NCBI RefSeq assembly: GCF_012184415.1
Contig: NZ_VTOX01000001.1
Location: 1,213,739 to 1,277,738, forward strand
From: Ramlibacter lithotrophicus
GTDB taxonomy: Bacteria > Pseudomonadota > Gammaproteobacteria > Burkholderiales > Burkholderiaceae_C
DNA length: 64,000 bases
Direction: 5' to 3'
Below, in pieces: positions 13,166 to 21,746 of the stretch (within the stretch, counting starts at the first letter, position 1; the number at the start of each line of letters is the position of its first letter). The notes below the pieces were generated by a model that searched no databases, was not told the DNA's origin, and saw only the letters and a program-made list of their open reading frames with translations. The position numbers were made by a program, and so were the translations under genes.

Positions 13166-13429
13166 TTACTTGCGCAGGCCCAGCTTGCCGATCAGCGCGG
13201 TGTAGCGCTCGGCATCCTTGTTCTTGAGGTACGCCAGCAGGCTCTTGCGGCGGTTCACCATGCGCAGCAGGCCGCGGCGGCCGTGGTGGTCCTTGGCGTG
13301 CGTCTTGAAGTGCGGGGTGAGCTCGTTGATGCGAGCCGTCAGCAGGGCGACCTGGACTTCGGGGCTGCCGGTGTCGTTGGCCGCGCGGGCGTTGGCCTTG
13401 ACGATCTCGGCCTTGTCGGTGATGTTCAT
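13166..13429 (-). CDS. rpsO: 30S ribosomal protein S15
   Basis: Primary 16S rRNA-binding protein of the small subunit (87 aa). The family signature runs from [20 protein letters not shown] through [20 protein letters not shown], and the C-terminus is [12 protein letters not shown]. Length fits S15 (88-89 aa). It is first in the rpsO-pnp unit. S15 autoregulates through its own mRNA in E. coli; no specific structure was resolved here. Confidence 0.98.
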   Translation of the reverse strand: MNITDKAEIVKANARAANDTGSPEVQVALLTARINELTPHFKTHAKDHHGRRGLLRMVNRRKSLLAYLKNKDAERYTALIGKLGLRK

Positions 13430-13554
13430 TGGTTTCCTTGGGGGTTTCCACTTGCGTTGGCGACTGGAACTGCCGCCAACGTGCGCTCTGCGGGATGCAG
13501 AACCATGGGATTATAGCCGGAAGCGGTCGCCAGCCGCCCGGGATGGGAACGCAA

Positions 13555-13663
13555 CAGCCGAACGCAGAAGCCGCAGAGGGGAAAACAGCCAAAGCCGCAG
13601 AGAAAACCTCAGTGAAGTTTTTTGCGGCTTCTGCGCAACCTCTGCGGCTTCTGCGTCCGGCTG
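13555..13663. repeat. Long inverted repeat between rpsO and an aminotransferase gene
   Basis: A 25-base arm at 13555-13579 (starting CAGCCGAACGCAGAAG) is the reverse complement of 13639-13663 (starting CCTCTGCGGCTTCTGCG) with one mismatch. The 59-base interior contains two further partial copies of the same word (GCCGCAGAG and TTGCGGCTTCTGCG). It is non-coding and lies upstream of rpsO and at the 3' end of the neighbouring gene. The pattern suits a dispersed REP/MITE-like element. No transposase is adjacent. Confidence 0.75.
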
Positions 13664-13676
13664 TCTGCCTGCGAAT

Positions 13677-14831
13677 TCAGTTCTTCGCCAGCCACCCCTG
13701 AAGCCGCTCGACGCCCTGCCCCAGCCGTGAGACATCCCTGGACGCGAAGCACCAGCGCAGCCACCCCTGTGCCTCGGGCGAGAAGGCGTTGCCGGGCGCC
13801 AGGCCGAGCCCGGCTTCCCGCACCAGCCGCTTGGCGACGTCGAGCGAGTCGTCGAAGCCGTCCAGCCGGAAGAAGGCGTACATCCCGCCCCTGGCCGGCT
13901 CCACCAGCACCCGCGGCAGGCCCTGCAACATGGGCACCAGGGTGTCGCGGCAGGTCTTGAGGTGCGCCACCACGCGCGGGGTGACCTCGTCCGTGCGCTG
14001 CAGCGCCACCACCGCCGCGCGCTGGGTGAACGTGCTGGCGCAGGACGTGTTGAACTCCAGCAGCTTGCCCATGTGGTGGGTCAGTTCGGGCGGCATCACC
14101 AGCCAGCCCAACCGCCAGCCGGTCATCAGGAAGCTCTTGGAGAAGCTATGGGCCACGATCAGCCGGTCTTCGGGCGCCGCCACGTCCAGGAAGCTCGGCG
14201 CGCAGCGCGTCCCCTCCTCGTAGTACAGCCGCTCGTAGACTTCGTCGGCGAGGATCCAGGTCCCGGTCTTGCGGCAGTGGTCCAGGATCGCCTGCTGCTC
14301 GTCGCGGCTGAGGGTCCAGCCGGTCGGGTTGTTCGGGGCGTTCACCACCAGCAGGCGGGTGGCCGGCGTCACCGCCTCCAGCAGCGCCTGCAGGTCCAGC
14401 GTCCAGGCGCCGCCCCGCGGCCTCAGCGAAACGCGCCTGACGTCGGCGCCCATGATCTTCGGCTGCGCCACCAGGTTGGGCCAGACCGGGGTGACCACCA
14501 CCACCCGGTCCCCGGCATCGACCACGGCCTGCACGGCCAGCATCAGCGCGCTCACGCCGCTGGAGGTGATGGCGATGCGGTCGGTGCCGACCCGCGGATG
14601 CAAGGTGCTCGTGTAGCCGGCCACGGCCTTGCGCAGTTCGGCCAAGCCCAGGTTGTGGGCGTAGAAGGTCTCGCCCTGGCGCAGGGATTCGATCGCCGCC
14701 TCGCGGATGAACCCGGGCGTGACCTCGTCGCTTTCGCCGAACCAGAAGGCCAGCACGTCGCTGCGCCCGAGGCCGGCATTGGCGACTTCGCGGATCTTGG
14801 ATTCTTCGAGGTTCTGGATGGCCTGTCGCAT
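13677..14831 (-). CDS. Class I/II pyridoxal-phosphate aminotransferase
   Basis: PLP-dependent enzyme of 384 aa, fold type I. The PLP lysine lies in VAHSFSKSFLMTGWRLGWLV (about residues 225-245). VVNAPNNPTGWTLSR carries the Asn/Pro pair, and DEVYERLYYEE carries the Asp that contacts the pyridine nitrogen. It is related to aspartate/aromatic aminotransferases; the actual substrate cannot be told. It is followed 9 bases downstream by a gene for a periplasmic amino-acid-type binding protein, which may suggest a shared amino-acid role. Confidence 0.9.
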   Translation of the reverse strand: MRQAIQNLEESKIREVANAGLGRSDVLAFWFGESDEVTPGFIREAAIESLRQGETFYAHNLGLAELRKAVAGYTSTLHPRVGTDRIAITSSGVSALMLAVQAVVDAGDRVVVVTPVWPNLVAQPKIMGADVRRVSLRPRGGAWTLDLQALLEAVTPATRLLVVNAPNNPTGWTLSRDEQQAILDHCRKTGTWILADEVYERLYYEEGTRCAPSFLDVAAPEDRLIVAHSFSKSFLMTGWRLGWLVMPPELTHHMGKLLEFNTSCASTFTQRAAVVALQRTDEVTPRVVAHLKTCRDTLVPMLQGLPRVLVEPARGGMYAFFRLDGFDDSLDVAKRLVREAGLGLAPGNAFSPEAQGWLRWCFASRDVSRLGQGVERLQGWLAKN

Positions 14832-14840
14832 GGGATGCTT

Positions 14841-16112
14841 TCACTCGGAACGGGTCATTTTGCAGCTGGCGGGCATTTCCGCCTGCGCCGGCTGGATGGT
14901 CTTGATGACGCGGAAGCCGTAGCCCGAGCCTTCCACGTCGAAACGGACGCCAGGCGTACCCTGCCGGTCCATCATGCCGACCATCAGCTGCTGCTGGAAC
15001 TGGTGGTCGGCCGCCCGCATGGCGCCGCGCTGCCCGTGCAATTCCACCTTCGCCTGCTCCAGGGCGCGTGCCACCGGCGCCGCCTCGAGGCCGCCGGCCC
15101 GCTCGATCGCCTGGGCCAGCGCCTCCACCAGCAACTGCATGCGCATGTGCACGTAGTCGTCGGCCGGATCCGGATAGCGCTGGCGGAAGGCCTGGTAGAA
15201 CGCGTCGCTCGCCGGGGTCCCGGCATTGGGCAGCCAGTCGGCCACGGCGATCACCTTGCCGACGCCGGCATCGCCCAGCGCGGCCGGCGCTCCCAGCGCG
15301 TTGCCGTAGAACGTGTAGAACTTGCCCTCGAAGCCGACCTCGCGCGCCGCCTTCACCAGCAGCGTCAGGTCGTTGCTGAAATTGCCCGTGATCACCGCCT
15401 GCGCACCGCTGGCCTTGATCTTGGTGGCATACGGCGCGAAATCCTTCACGCGGAGCATGGGGTGCAGCTCGTCGGCGACGATCCGCACGTCCGGCCGCAG
15501 TGCGCCGAGCTGGCGCCGCGCCTCGCGCGCCACCGCGTGCCCGAAGCTGTAGTCCTGCCCGATCAGGTAGACGGACTTGAGCGCCTGGTCCTCGCGCAGC
15601 ACCGACATCAGCGCCGTCATCCGCATGTCGGCGTGCGCGTCGAAGCGGAAGTGCCAGAAGCTGCACTTCTCGTTGGTGAGGATCGGGTCGACGGCGGAGT
15701 AGTTCAGGAACAGCACGCGCCGGGTCGGCTCGCGCTCGTTGTGCTTGTTGACGGCATCGATCAGCGCCGCGGCGACGGCCGACGAATTGCCCTGCAGGAT
15801 GAAGCGGGCGCCGTCGTCGATCGCCGAGCGCAGGGCCGACAGCGCCTCCTCGATCTGGCCCTTGCTGTCGTAGCGTTCCAGCTGCAGCCGGCGCGCACCC
15901 TCGGCCGTCTTCACCCCGCCGCGCCGGTTGACGCGCTCCACCGCCCACACCAGGTTGCGGAACACAGCCTCGCCGCCGTTCGCGTTGCCGCCCGACAGGC
16001 CCTCGATCATGGCCAGCTTCACCGGCCCTCGCGCGGGTTGCGCCATGGCGACGGCGGGGACAAATAGCGTTGCCGCCAGCGATTTCAAGAGCCGGCGTCT
16101 CACATCTTTCAC
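14841..16112 (-). CDS. Branched-chain amino acid-type ABC transporter substrate-binding protein
   Basis: Periplasmic binding protein of about 423 aa, LivJ-like (type I fold). A GTG start at 16112 is chosen: it has an AAGGGA ribosome-binding site 12 bases ahead and gives a normal signal peptide (RRRLLKSLAATLFVPAVAMA). The mature part begins GPVKLAMIEGLSGGNANGGE. No permease or ATPase genes are adjacent, so it is an orphan receptor whose transporter lies elsewhere, or it serves sensing. The ligand is unknown. Confidence 0.85.
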   Translation of the reverse strand: MKDVRRRLLKSLAATLFVPAVAMAQPARGPVKLAMIEGLSGGNANGGEAVFRNLVWAVERVNRRGGVKTAEGARRLQLERYDSKGQIEEALSALRSAIDDGARFILQGNSSAVAAALIDAVNKHNEREPTRRVLFLNYSAVDPILTNEKCSFWHFRFDAHADMRMTALMSVLREDQALKSVYLIGQDYSFGHAVAREARRQLGALRPDVRIVADELHPMLRVKDFAPYATKIKASGAQAVITGNFSNDLTLLVKAAREVGFEGKFYTFYGNALGAPAALGDAGVGKVIAVADWLPNAGTPASDAFYQAFRQRYPDPADDYVHMRMQLLVEALAQAIERAGGLEAAPVARALEQAKVELHGQRGAMRAADHQFQQQLMVGMMDRQGTPGVRFDVEGSGYGFRVIKTIQPAQAEMPASCKMTRSE

Positions 16113-16237
16113 TTCAGCATTTCCCTTGAAAAACCTGCCGCGGCTCGCAGATGGGAGCCATGCGGCGATCACGGTGGAGAGCCGCGCAGTGTATCGGAGC
16201 GGCGGCCGCGTCCGCCCGCTCCAACAAGGAGTTGATG

Positions 16238-16615
16238 ATGTTTTTCGCCCCTGTCGTGCGCACCCGTTCCGCGCTGCCCTTCCGCTCGTTCGACCGCAAC
16301 TTCGAGCGCTTCGTCAACGACGCGTTCTTCGGCAATGCCGCTCCCGGCTTCCAGGTGGAGCAGGACGAAAAGGCCTGGACCGTGACGCTGGACGTGCCCG
16401 GCGTCGCGAAGGAAGACCTCGCGATCACCATCGAAGGCGCCATCGTGCGCATCGAGACCCGCAAGGAAGCCAGGCGCCAGGTGAAGGCCGCCTACGAGCT
16501 GCCGCAGGACATCGACGCGGCAGCGAGCGGCGCGAAGCTGGAGAACGGCGTTCTGGCGCTGACGCTGGCCAAGCAGCAGCCGGTGAGCACCGCTCGCCAG
16601 ATCGAGGTCAGGTAA
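16238..16615 (+). CDS. Small heat-shock protein, Hsp20/alpha-crystallin family
   Basis: ATP-independent holdase of 125 aa. The alpha-crystallin domain runs from VEQDEKAWTVTLDVPGVAKE to the end, with the conserved ENGVLALTLAK near residue 105. It is shorter than typical IbpA and lacks a distinct C-terminal IxI anchor, so oligomerisation may differ. The second of two tandem ATGs is chosen because an AAGGAG site sits six bases before it. It is transcribed divergently from the binding-protein gene. Confidence 0.88.
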   Translation: MFFAPVVRTRSALPFRSFDRNFERFVNDAFFGNAAPGFQVEQDEKAWTVTLDVPGVAKEDLAITIEGAIVRIETRKEARRQVKAAYELPQDIDAAASGAKLENGVLALTLAKQQPVSTARQIEVR

Positions 16616-16635
16616 ACCTCGCAGCGGACAGGTTC

Positions 16636-17664
16636 CTAGATTTCCGCGAGCGGCCAGCGCGGCCTGACGTCGAAGGCGTACGACCGGCTGGCCGTTGCGA
16701 AGCCTGAAGCCAGGCGCATCGCCGCGGCCATCGCGATCATCGCGCCGTTGTCGGTGCAAAGCTGCAGCTCGGGATAGTGCACGCGCACGTTCCGCTTGCC
16801 GGCCGCCGCGCCCAGTTGCGCCCGCAGCGACCGGTTCGCGCCCACGCCGCCGGCCACCACCAGCCGTTGCAGTCCGGCGTGGTCCAGCGCGGCCATCGCT
16901 TTCTTCACCAGCACCTCCACGATCGCGGCCTGCGCAGACGCCGCGAGATCGGCCTTGCGCGCCTCGAGGTCCGCGCCGAGCTTCTTCGCCTGCGTCAGCA
17001 CGGCGGTCTTCAGCCCCGCGAACGAAAAATCCAGGTCGCCGCTGTGCAGCAACGGCCGCGGCAGCTTGAACGCCGCCGGGTCGCCCTGCTCGGCCAGCCG
17101 CGCCAGCGCCGGCCCGCCCGGGTAGCCCAGCCCCATCAGCTTGGCCGACTTGTCGAACGCCTCGCCCGCGGCGTCGTCGATGGTCTCGCCCAGCAGTTCG
17201 TACCGCCCCACGCCTTCGACGCGCATCAGCTGCGTATGGCCACCGGACACCAGCAGCGCCACGAACGGGAACTCCGGCGGGTCGCTGCCGAGGAACGGCG
17301 ACAGCAGGTGCCCTTCCAGGTGATGCACGCCCAGCACCGGCTTGTCGAGCGCCGCGCCCAGGGCGCAGGCGACGCCGGCACCCACCAGCAGCGCGCCGGC
17401 GAGGCCCGGCCCGCGCGTGAACGCCACCACGTCGACCGCCCGCAGGTCCACTTGCGCCTGCGCGAGCACGCTTTCGGTGAGTGGCAGCACGCGGCGGATG
17501 TGGTCCCGGCTGGCGAGCTCGGGCACTACGCCGCCGTAGGCCTGGTGCATCGCGATCTGGCTGTGCAGCGCGTCGGCCAGCAGCACCGGCACGCCGGTGG
17601 CGCGCGCCTGGACCAGCGCGACGCCCGTTTCATCGCAGGAGGACTCGATACCCAGGACCAGCAT
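16636..17664 (-). CDS. tsaD: tRNA N6-adenosine threonylcarbamoyltransferase TsaD
   Basis: Transfers the threonylcarbamoyl group to A37 of ANN-decoding tRNAs. The protein is 342 aa with an ASKHA fold. The metal-binding histidines are in [14 protein letters not shown] (about residues 107-120), and nucleotide contacts are in [16 protein letters not shown] and LVSGGHTQL. The start [14 protein letters not shown] is used rather than an ATG 16 codons upstream because it is the conserved N-terminus. It is divergent from nasT. Confidence 0.97.
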   Translation of the reverse strand: MLVLGIESSCDETGVALVQARATGVPVLLADALHSQIAMHQAYGGVVPELASRDHIRRVLPLTESVLAQAQVDLRAVDVVAFTRGPGLAGALLVGAGVACALGAALDKPVLGVHHLEGHLLSPFLGSDPPEFPFVALLVSGGHTQLMRVEGVGRYELLGETIDDAAGEAFDKSAKLMGLGYPGGPALARLAEQGDPAAFKLPRPLLHSGDLDFSFAGLKTAVLTQAKKLGADLEARKADLAASAQAAIVEVLVKKAMAALDHAGLQRLVVAGGVGANRSLRAQLGAAAGKRNVRVHYPELQLCTDNGAMIAMAAAMRLASGFATASRSYAFDVRPRWPLAEI

Positions 17665-17742
17665 GGCTGGCAGTGTAGGTGAACGGCTGCGGCGCGCGGG
17701 ACGCAGGGTCATCCTGGCGTGCTTCTTGCGCGGCGTGCCCGC

Positions 17743-18372
17743 ATGACAGTTGGCCCGGCCCTCCGCATCCTCGTCGTCGCACCCGATTCGCCCGCGTCAG
17801 CCGATGCCCGGCCCGAGGCCGAGCGGCAGGCGGAGCGCTCGCGCCTGCTGCAAGGCAGCCTGCTGGAGAACGGCTGCACCATCGTGGCCGTGCTGCCGGC
17901 CGACGCCTTGCCGGGGGAACGCGTGGCCCAGCTGGACCCGGACCTGATCGTCGTCGATGCCGAGAGCGATGCGCGCGCTGCGCTGGAGCACGTCGTGCTC
18001 GCGACGCGGGACCGGCGACGACCGATCGTGCTGTTCACCGACGACGGGGACGTCACGCACGTGTCCGACGCGGTCGCCGCCGGCGTCTGCGGCTACGTGA
18101 TCGCCGGACTCGCGCCGGGGCGCATCGGTGCGGTCCTGGCGGTGGCGATGGCCCGCTTCCGGCACGAGCAGCGGCTGCGGCGCGAACTCGCCGACGCGCA
18201 ATCGGAGCTCGAGGAGCGCAAGGTGGTCGAGCGGGCCAAGGGCGTGCTGATGGAGCGGCAGCGCCTGGGCGAGGGCGAGGCCTACGCCAGGCTGCGCCGC
18301 GCCGCGATGGACAGGGGCCTCAGGCTGCGCGACGTGGCCCAGCGGATCCTGGACGTCGCCGACCTGTCGTGA
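17743..18372 (+). CDS. nasT: ANTAR-domain transcription antiterminator, NasT-like
   Basis: RNA-binding response-regulator-type protein (209 aa). Residues 1-130 form a receiver-like domain with [10 protein letters not shown] at the usual phosphoacceptor strand. The C-terminal three-helix ANTAR domain runs from [20 protein letters not shown] to the end ([20 protein letters not shown]). NasT proteins bind paired hexaloop hairpins in nitrate-operon leaders and prevent termination. Exactly such a leader lies 195 bases downstream. The usual sensor partner NasS is not encoded next to it. ATG at 17743 gives the conserved beginning of the receiver. Confidence 0.9.
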   Translation: MTVGPALRILVVAPDSPASADARPEAERQAERSRLLQGSLLENGCTIVAVLPADALPGERVAQLDPDLIVVDAESDARAALEHVVLATRDRRRPIVLFTDDGDVTHVSDAVAAGVCGYVIAGLAPGRIGAVLAVAMARFRHEQRLRRELADAQSELEERKVVERAKGVLMERQRLGEGEAYARLRRAAMDRGLRLRDVAQRILDVADLS

Positions 18373-18537
18373 GCTACGGTCGCCCGCGCGCACGCGAGGC
18401 CGAAGACGGTGCACGGTGCGCACCTGCGCACGCTTTGAGTGCACACGCGACGCTCTCGGCACCGACGCGCACGGCTCGCCTCCTTCCTTCGCGTTCCTCG
18501 CGGCCCTGCCTCCGGCTGTGCGCGCCCGGCGGGATCC

Positions 18538-18553
18538 TGGCACGCTCCCTGCA
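18538..18553 (+). promoter_or_regulatory. Sigma-54 (-24/-12) promoter of the nitrate operon
   Basis: TGGCACG at 18538-18544 is followed after four bases by CTGCA at 18549-18553. The diagnostic GG and GC are 12 bases apart, as in the RpoN consensus TGGCACG-N4-TTGCA, with one mismatch. The predicted start is near 18564, just before the first leader hairpin. TGCAC/GTGCA-rich sequence at about 18409-18446 could hold NtrC sites, but no perfect 17-base NtrC palindrome is seen. Confidence 0.75.
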
Positions 18554-18567
18554 TAAGGTCACGCGGC

Positions 18568-18611
18568 TCGCGCCAACGGCGGCGCGGATCCGAAGTGGAC
18601 AACGGCGTCCA
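18568..18611 (+). promoter_or_regulatory. Tandem ANTAR-target hairpins (P1 and P2) in the nitrate operon leader
   Basis: P1 (18568-18587): stem TCGCGCC/GGCGCGG around loop AACGGC. P2 (18596-18611): stem TGGAC/GTCCA around the same loop AACGGC. Both hexaloops have A at position 1 and G at position 4, the bases reported as essential for ANTAR-protein binding. The linker is 8 bases. The loop and 3' arm of P2 are also the 5' arm of the terminator stem, so P2 and terminator exclude each other. Confidence 0.88.
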
Positions 18612-18657
18612 TCCCTGCCCGGCACCCGGGTGGAGGGTGGACGCCGTTCTGGTTTTT
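18601..18657 (+). terminator. Conditional intrinsic terminator in the nrtA leader
   Basis: The 5' arm AACGGCGTCCATCCCT (18601-18616) pairs with AGGGTGGACGCCGTT (18634-18648) with a single bulge. A short hairpin CACCC/GGGTG sits inside, and TTTTT follows at 18653-18657. It lies 27 bases before nrtA and overlaps the P2 hairpin. NasT binding to P1/P2 should keep it open. Confidence 0.88.
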
Positions 18658-18683
18658 CTGGTGCTTTCAGGACAGGAGCAGTG

Positions 18684-19988
18684 ATGCAACGCACATTCGA
18701 CAACACGGGCTGGTCGCGCCGGTCGGTCATCAGGGCCGCGGCGGCCGGCGCCGGGATCGCCGGCGGGCTGTGGCCGATCGCGGCGTCCGCGCAGGGCGGC
18801 GCGCTCGAGACCAGGACGGCCAGGCTCGGCTTCATTGCCCTGACCGACGCCGCGCCGCTGTTCGTTGCCGACGAGAAGGGGCTCTTCAGGAAGCACGGCA
18901 TGACCGGCGTCGAGGTCCTCAAGCAGTCGTCCTGGGGGGCGACCCGCGACAACCTGGTGCTCGGCTCCAGGAGCGGTGGCATCGACGGCGCCCACATCCT
19001 GACGCCGATGCCCTACCTGATCACGACCGGGGCCGTGACGGCGAACAACGTGCCGGTGCCGATGGCGATCCTGGCGCGCCTGAACCTCGGCGGCCAGTGC
19101 ATCTCGGTCGGCAACGAATACCGGGACCTGAAGGTGGGACTCGACACCCGCGAGTTCAGGAAGGCGCTCCTGGCGAAGGCGGCGAAGACCGGCAAGCCGG
19201 TCAATGCCGCGATGACCTTCCCCGGCGGCACGCACGACATGTGGCTGCGCTACTGGCTCGCCGCCGGCGGCATCGACCCGACCCGCGACATCTCCACCAT
19301 CGTCGTGCCGCCAGCGCAGATGGTGGCGAACATGAAAGTGGGCAGCATGGACACGTTCTGCGTGTGCGAGCCGTGGAACCACCAGCTCATTCACCAGAAG
19401 ATCGGCTACACGGCCAACACCACCAGCGAGATCTGGCAGAACCACCCGGAGAAAGCTTTCGCGATGCGCGCCGATTACGTCGCCGCCAATCCGAACTCGA
19501 CCAAGGCGCTGCTGAAAGCCGTGATGGAAGCGCAGATGTACTGCGAGGACCCGAAGAATCGCGAGGAGGTGGCCGAGATCTGCTCGCGCCGGCGCTGGAT
19601 CAACGCGCCGGTCGCCGACATCGTCGACCGCATGAAAGGCGACTTCGACTACGGCACCGGCCGCCTCGTCGCGAACAGTCCGCACCAGATGCGCTACTGG
19701 AAGGACTTCGCCAGCTATCCGTTCCGCAGCCACGACCTCTGGTTCCTCACCGAGAACATCCGATGGGGCTACCTGCCGCCGAACCTGGACACCAACGCGC
19801 TGATCGCCAAGGTCAACCGCGAGGACCTCTGGCGCGCCGCGGCGAAGGAACTGGGCGTCCCGTCGAAGGAGATCCCCGCGTCCACCTCGCGCGGCGTCGA
19901 GAAGTTCTTCGACGGCAAGGTCTTCGACCCCGCCAACCCGAAGGCGTACCTCGACAGCCTCTCCATCAAGTACCTGAAGTCCGCCTGA
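18684..19988 (+). CDS. nrtA: Nitrate ABC transporter substrate-binding protein (NrtA-like)
   Basis: Periplasmic receptor of the CmpA/NrtA/SsuA class (434 aa). The N-terminus carries a twin-arginine signal (SRRSVIRAAAAGAGIAGG). The mature part begins TARLGFIALTDAAPLFVADE, the family start. FPGGTHDMWLRYWLAAGGID and MDTFCVCEPWNHQLI are typical of nitrate/nitrite binders. AGGAG lies 6 bases before the ATG at 18684. It is first in the nrtA-nrtB-nrtD-nirB-nirD-nasA transcription unit, downstream of the sigma-54/ANTAR leader. Confidence 0.93.
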   Translation: MQRTFDNTGWSRRSVIRAAAAGAGIAGGLWPIAASAQGGALETRTARLGFIALTDAAPLFVADEKGLFRKHGMTGVEVLKQSSWGATRDNLVLGSRSGGIDGAHILTPMPYLITTGAVTANNVPVPMAILARLNLGGQCISVGNEYRDLKVGLDTREFRKALLAKAAKTGKPVNAAMTFPGGTHDMWLRYWLAAGGIDPTRDISTIVVPPAQMVANMKVGSMDTFCVCEPWNHQLIHQKIGYTANTTSEIWQNHPEKAFAMRADYVAANPNSTKALLKAVMEAQMYCEDPKNREEVAEICSRRRWINAPVADIVDRMKGDFDYGTGRLVANSPHQMRYWKDFASYPFRSHDLWFLTENIRWGYLPPNLDTNALIAKVNREDLWRAAAKELGVPSKEIPASTSRGVEKFFDGKVFDPANPKAYLDSLSIKYLKSA

Positions 19989-19995
19989 CCACGCC

Positions 19996-20862
19996 ATGAA
20001 CCACGTCGAATCCATCGAGCCGCTGCGGCTCGCCAATCCGCCGCGCCACCGGGCCGCCCTCGCCGCCTGGATGGCGAACGCGGCACGCGGCTGCGCGGCG
20101 CACGTGCTGCCGCCGCTCGTCATCCTGGGCGTGCTGCTGCTGGTCTGGCAACTGCTCGGCTCGCGCCCGGGCGCGTCGCTGCCCAGTCCGACCCAGGTGA
20201 TTGCCGACACCTGGGAACTGATCGCCAACCCGTTCCACGACCACGGTGGCAACGACGTGGGCATCGCCTGGCAATTGCTCGCGAGCCTCAAGCGCGTCGC
20301 CTACGGCTACTCGCTGGCGGTGGTCGCCGGGGTGTGCCTGGGCGTGCTGGTCGGGCAGTCCTCCTGGGCGCTGCGCGGGCTCGATCCGCTGTTCCAGGTG
20401 CTGCGCACGGTGCCGCCGCTGGCCTGGCTGCCGATCTCGCTGGCGGGCTTCCGCGATGGCCATCCCTCGGCCATCTTCGTGATCTTCATCACCTCGGTCT
20501 GGCCGATCATCATCAACACCTCGGTGGGCATCCGCAACATCCCGGACGACTATCGCAACGTCGCCCGGGTGATCCGGCTGAACGGCTTCGAGTACTTCGC
20601 GAAGGTCATGCTGCCGGCCGCCGCCCCGTCCATCTTCTCGGGGCTGCGCATCGGGGTCGGGCTCTCCTGGCTGGCCATCATCGCCGCCGAGATGCTGATC
20701 GGCGGCGTCGGCATCGGCTTCTTCATCTGGGACGCGTGGAACTCCTCGCGCATCAGCGACATCATCCTCGCGCTGGTCTGCGTGGGGCTGGTCGGCTTTG
20801 CGCTGGACCGCGTGGTGGCATCCATCGGCCGCAAGGTGACGCGCGGCACGTCCGCGAGCTGA
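19996..20862 (+). CDS. nrtB: Nitrate ABC transporter permease
   Basis: Inner-membrane permease (288 aa) of the NrtB/SsuC/TauC family. About six hydrophobic segments are visible, and the ATPase-coupling loop is in YRNVARVIRLNGFEYFAKVM, with the EAA-like Gly and the following LPAAAPSIFSGLRIGVG. It begins 7 bases after nrtA and ends 7 bases before the ATPase gene. It forms the channel that receives nitrate from NrtA. Confidence 0.95.
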   Translation: MNHVESIEPLRLANPPRHRAALAAWMANAARGCAAHVLPPLVILGVLLLVWQLLGSRPGASLPSPTQVIADTWELIANPFHDHGGNDVGIAWQLLASLKRVAYGYSLAVVAGVCLGVLVGQSSWALRGLDPLFQVLRTVPPLAWLPISLAGFRDGHPSAIFVIFITSVWPIIINTSVGIRNIPDDYRNVARVIRLNGFEYFAKVMLPAAAPSIFSGLRIGVGLSWLAIIAAEMLIGGVGIGFFIWDAWNSSRISDIILALVCVGLVGFALDRVVASIGRKVTRGTSAS

Positions 20863-20869
20863 GCACGCC

Positions 20870-21745
20870 ATGGCCAACGCGTATCTTTCGATTTCGAGGG
20901 TCGACATGACCTTCAGCCGGGGCGGCGCCGTCAACCCGGTGCTCAAGGGCATCAACCTGGACGTCCCGCGCGGCGAGTTCATCTCCCTGATCGGCCATTC
21001 GGGCTGCGGCAAGTCGACGGTGCTCAACATCGTCGCCGGCCTGCTGCAGGCCACCTCGGGCGGCGTGATCCTGGACGGCAGGGAAGTGAACGCACCCGGA
21101 CCCGACCGGGCGGTGGTGTTCCAGAACCACTCGCTGCTGCCATGGCTGACGGTGCGCGAGAACGTCGCACTGGCGGTGGACAAGATCTTCCGTGGCTCGC
21201 GCACCGCCGCCGAGCGCCGCGACTGGGTGCTGCACAACCTGGCCATGGTGAACATGTCGCATGCGCTCGACCGCCTGCCGTCGGAGATCTCCGGCGGCAT
21301 GAAGCAGCGCGTCGGCATCGCCCGCGCACTGGCGATGGAGCCCAAGGTGCTGCTCCTGGACGAGCCGTTCGGCGCGCTGGACGCGCTGACCCGCGCCCGC
21401 CTCCAGGACGAGGTGATCCGCATCCAGGCCGGACTCGGCAACACCGTGCTGATGATCACGCACGACGTCGACGAGGCCGTGCTGCTGTCGGATCGCGTCG
21501 TCATGATGACCAACGGCCCGTCCGCGACCATCGGCCAGATCATGCAGGTCCCCCTCGCCCGTCCGCGCAACCGGATCGAGTTGGCCGAGGACCGGGTCTA
21601 CAACCACTGCCGGCAGGAGATCCTCGCCTTCCTGTACGAGAAGCAGCGCAAGGTGGAGCCGATCGCACCCGGCCGGGCCGCAACCGCCGCCTGGCCCGGC
21701 AGGGCCCGTGCAGCCGCACCGGCAGCCGCATCCATGGGAGAGTGA
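20870..21745 (+). CDS. nrtD: Nitrate ABC transporter ATP-binding protein
   Basis: ABC ATPase of 291 aa. Walker A is GHSGCGKSTVLN, the Q-loop region is VVFQNHSLLPWLTVREN, the signature is ISGGMKQRVGIARAL, and Walker B is VLLLDEPFGALDALT. The H-loop is MITHDVDEA. It lacks the NrtA-like C-terminal domain that cyanobacterial NrtC has, so it matches NrtD. The C-terminal 30 residues are Ala/Pro-rich and not conserved. Its stop is one base before the nirB GTG start. Confidence 0.95.
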   Translation: MANAYLSISRVDMTFSRGGAVNPVLKGINLDVPRGEFISLIGHSGCGKSTVLNIVAGLLQATSGGVILDGREVNAPGPDRAVVFQNHSLLPWLTVRENVALAVDKIFRGSRTAAERRDWVLHNLAMVNMSHALDRLPSEISGGMKQRVGIARALAMEPKVLLLDEPFGALDALTRARLQDEVIRIQAGLGNTVLMITHDVDEAVLLSDRVVMMTNGPSATIGQIMQVPLARPRNRIELAEDRVYNHCRQEILAFLYEKQRKVEPIAPGRAATAAWPGRARAAAPAAASMGE

Positions 21746-21746
21746 A

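Noticed and set aside
18409..18446. Perfect NtrC binding palindrome upstream of the sigma-54 promoter
   Set aside because: The area is rich in TGCAC/GTGCA halves, but none has the correct 17-base spacing, so no site is claimed.
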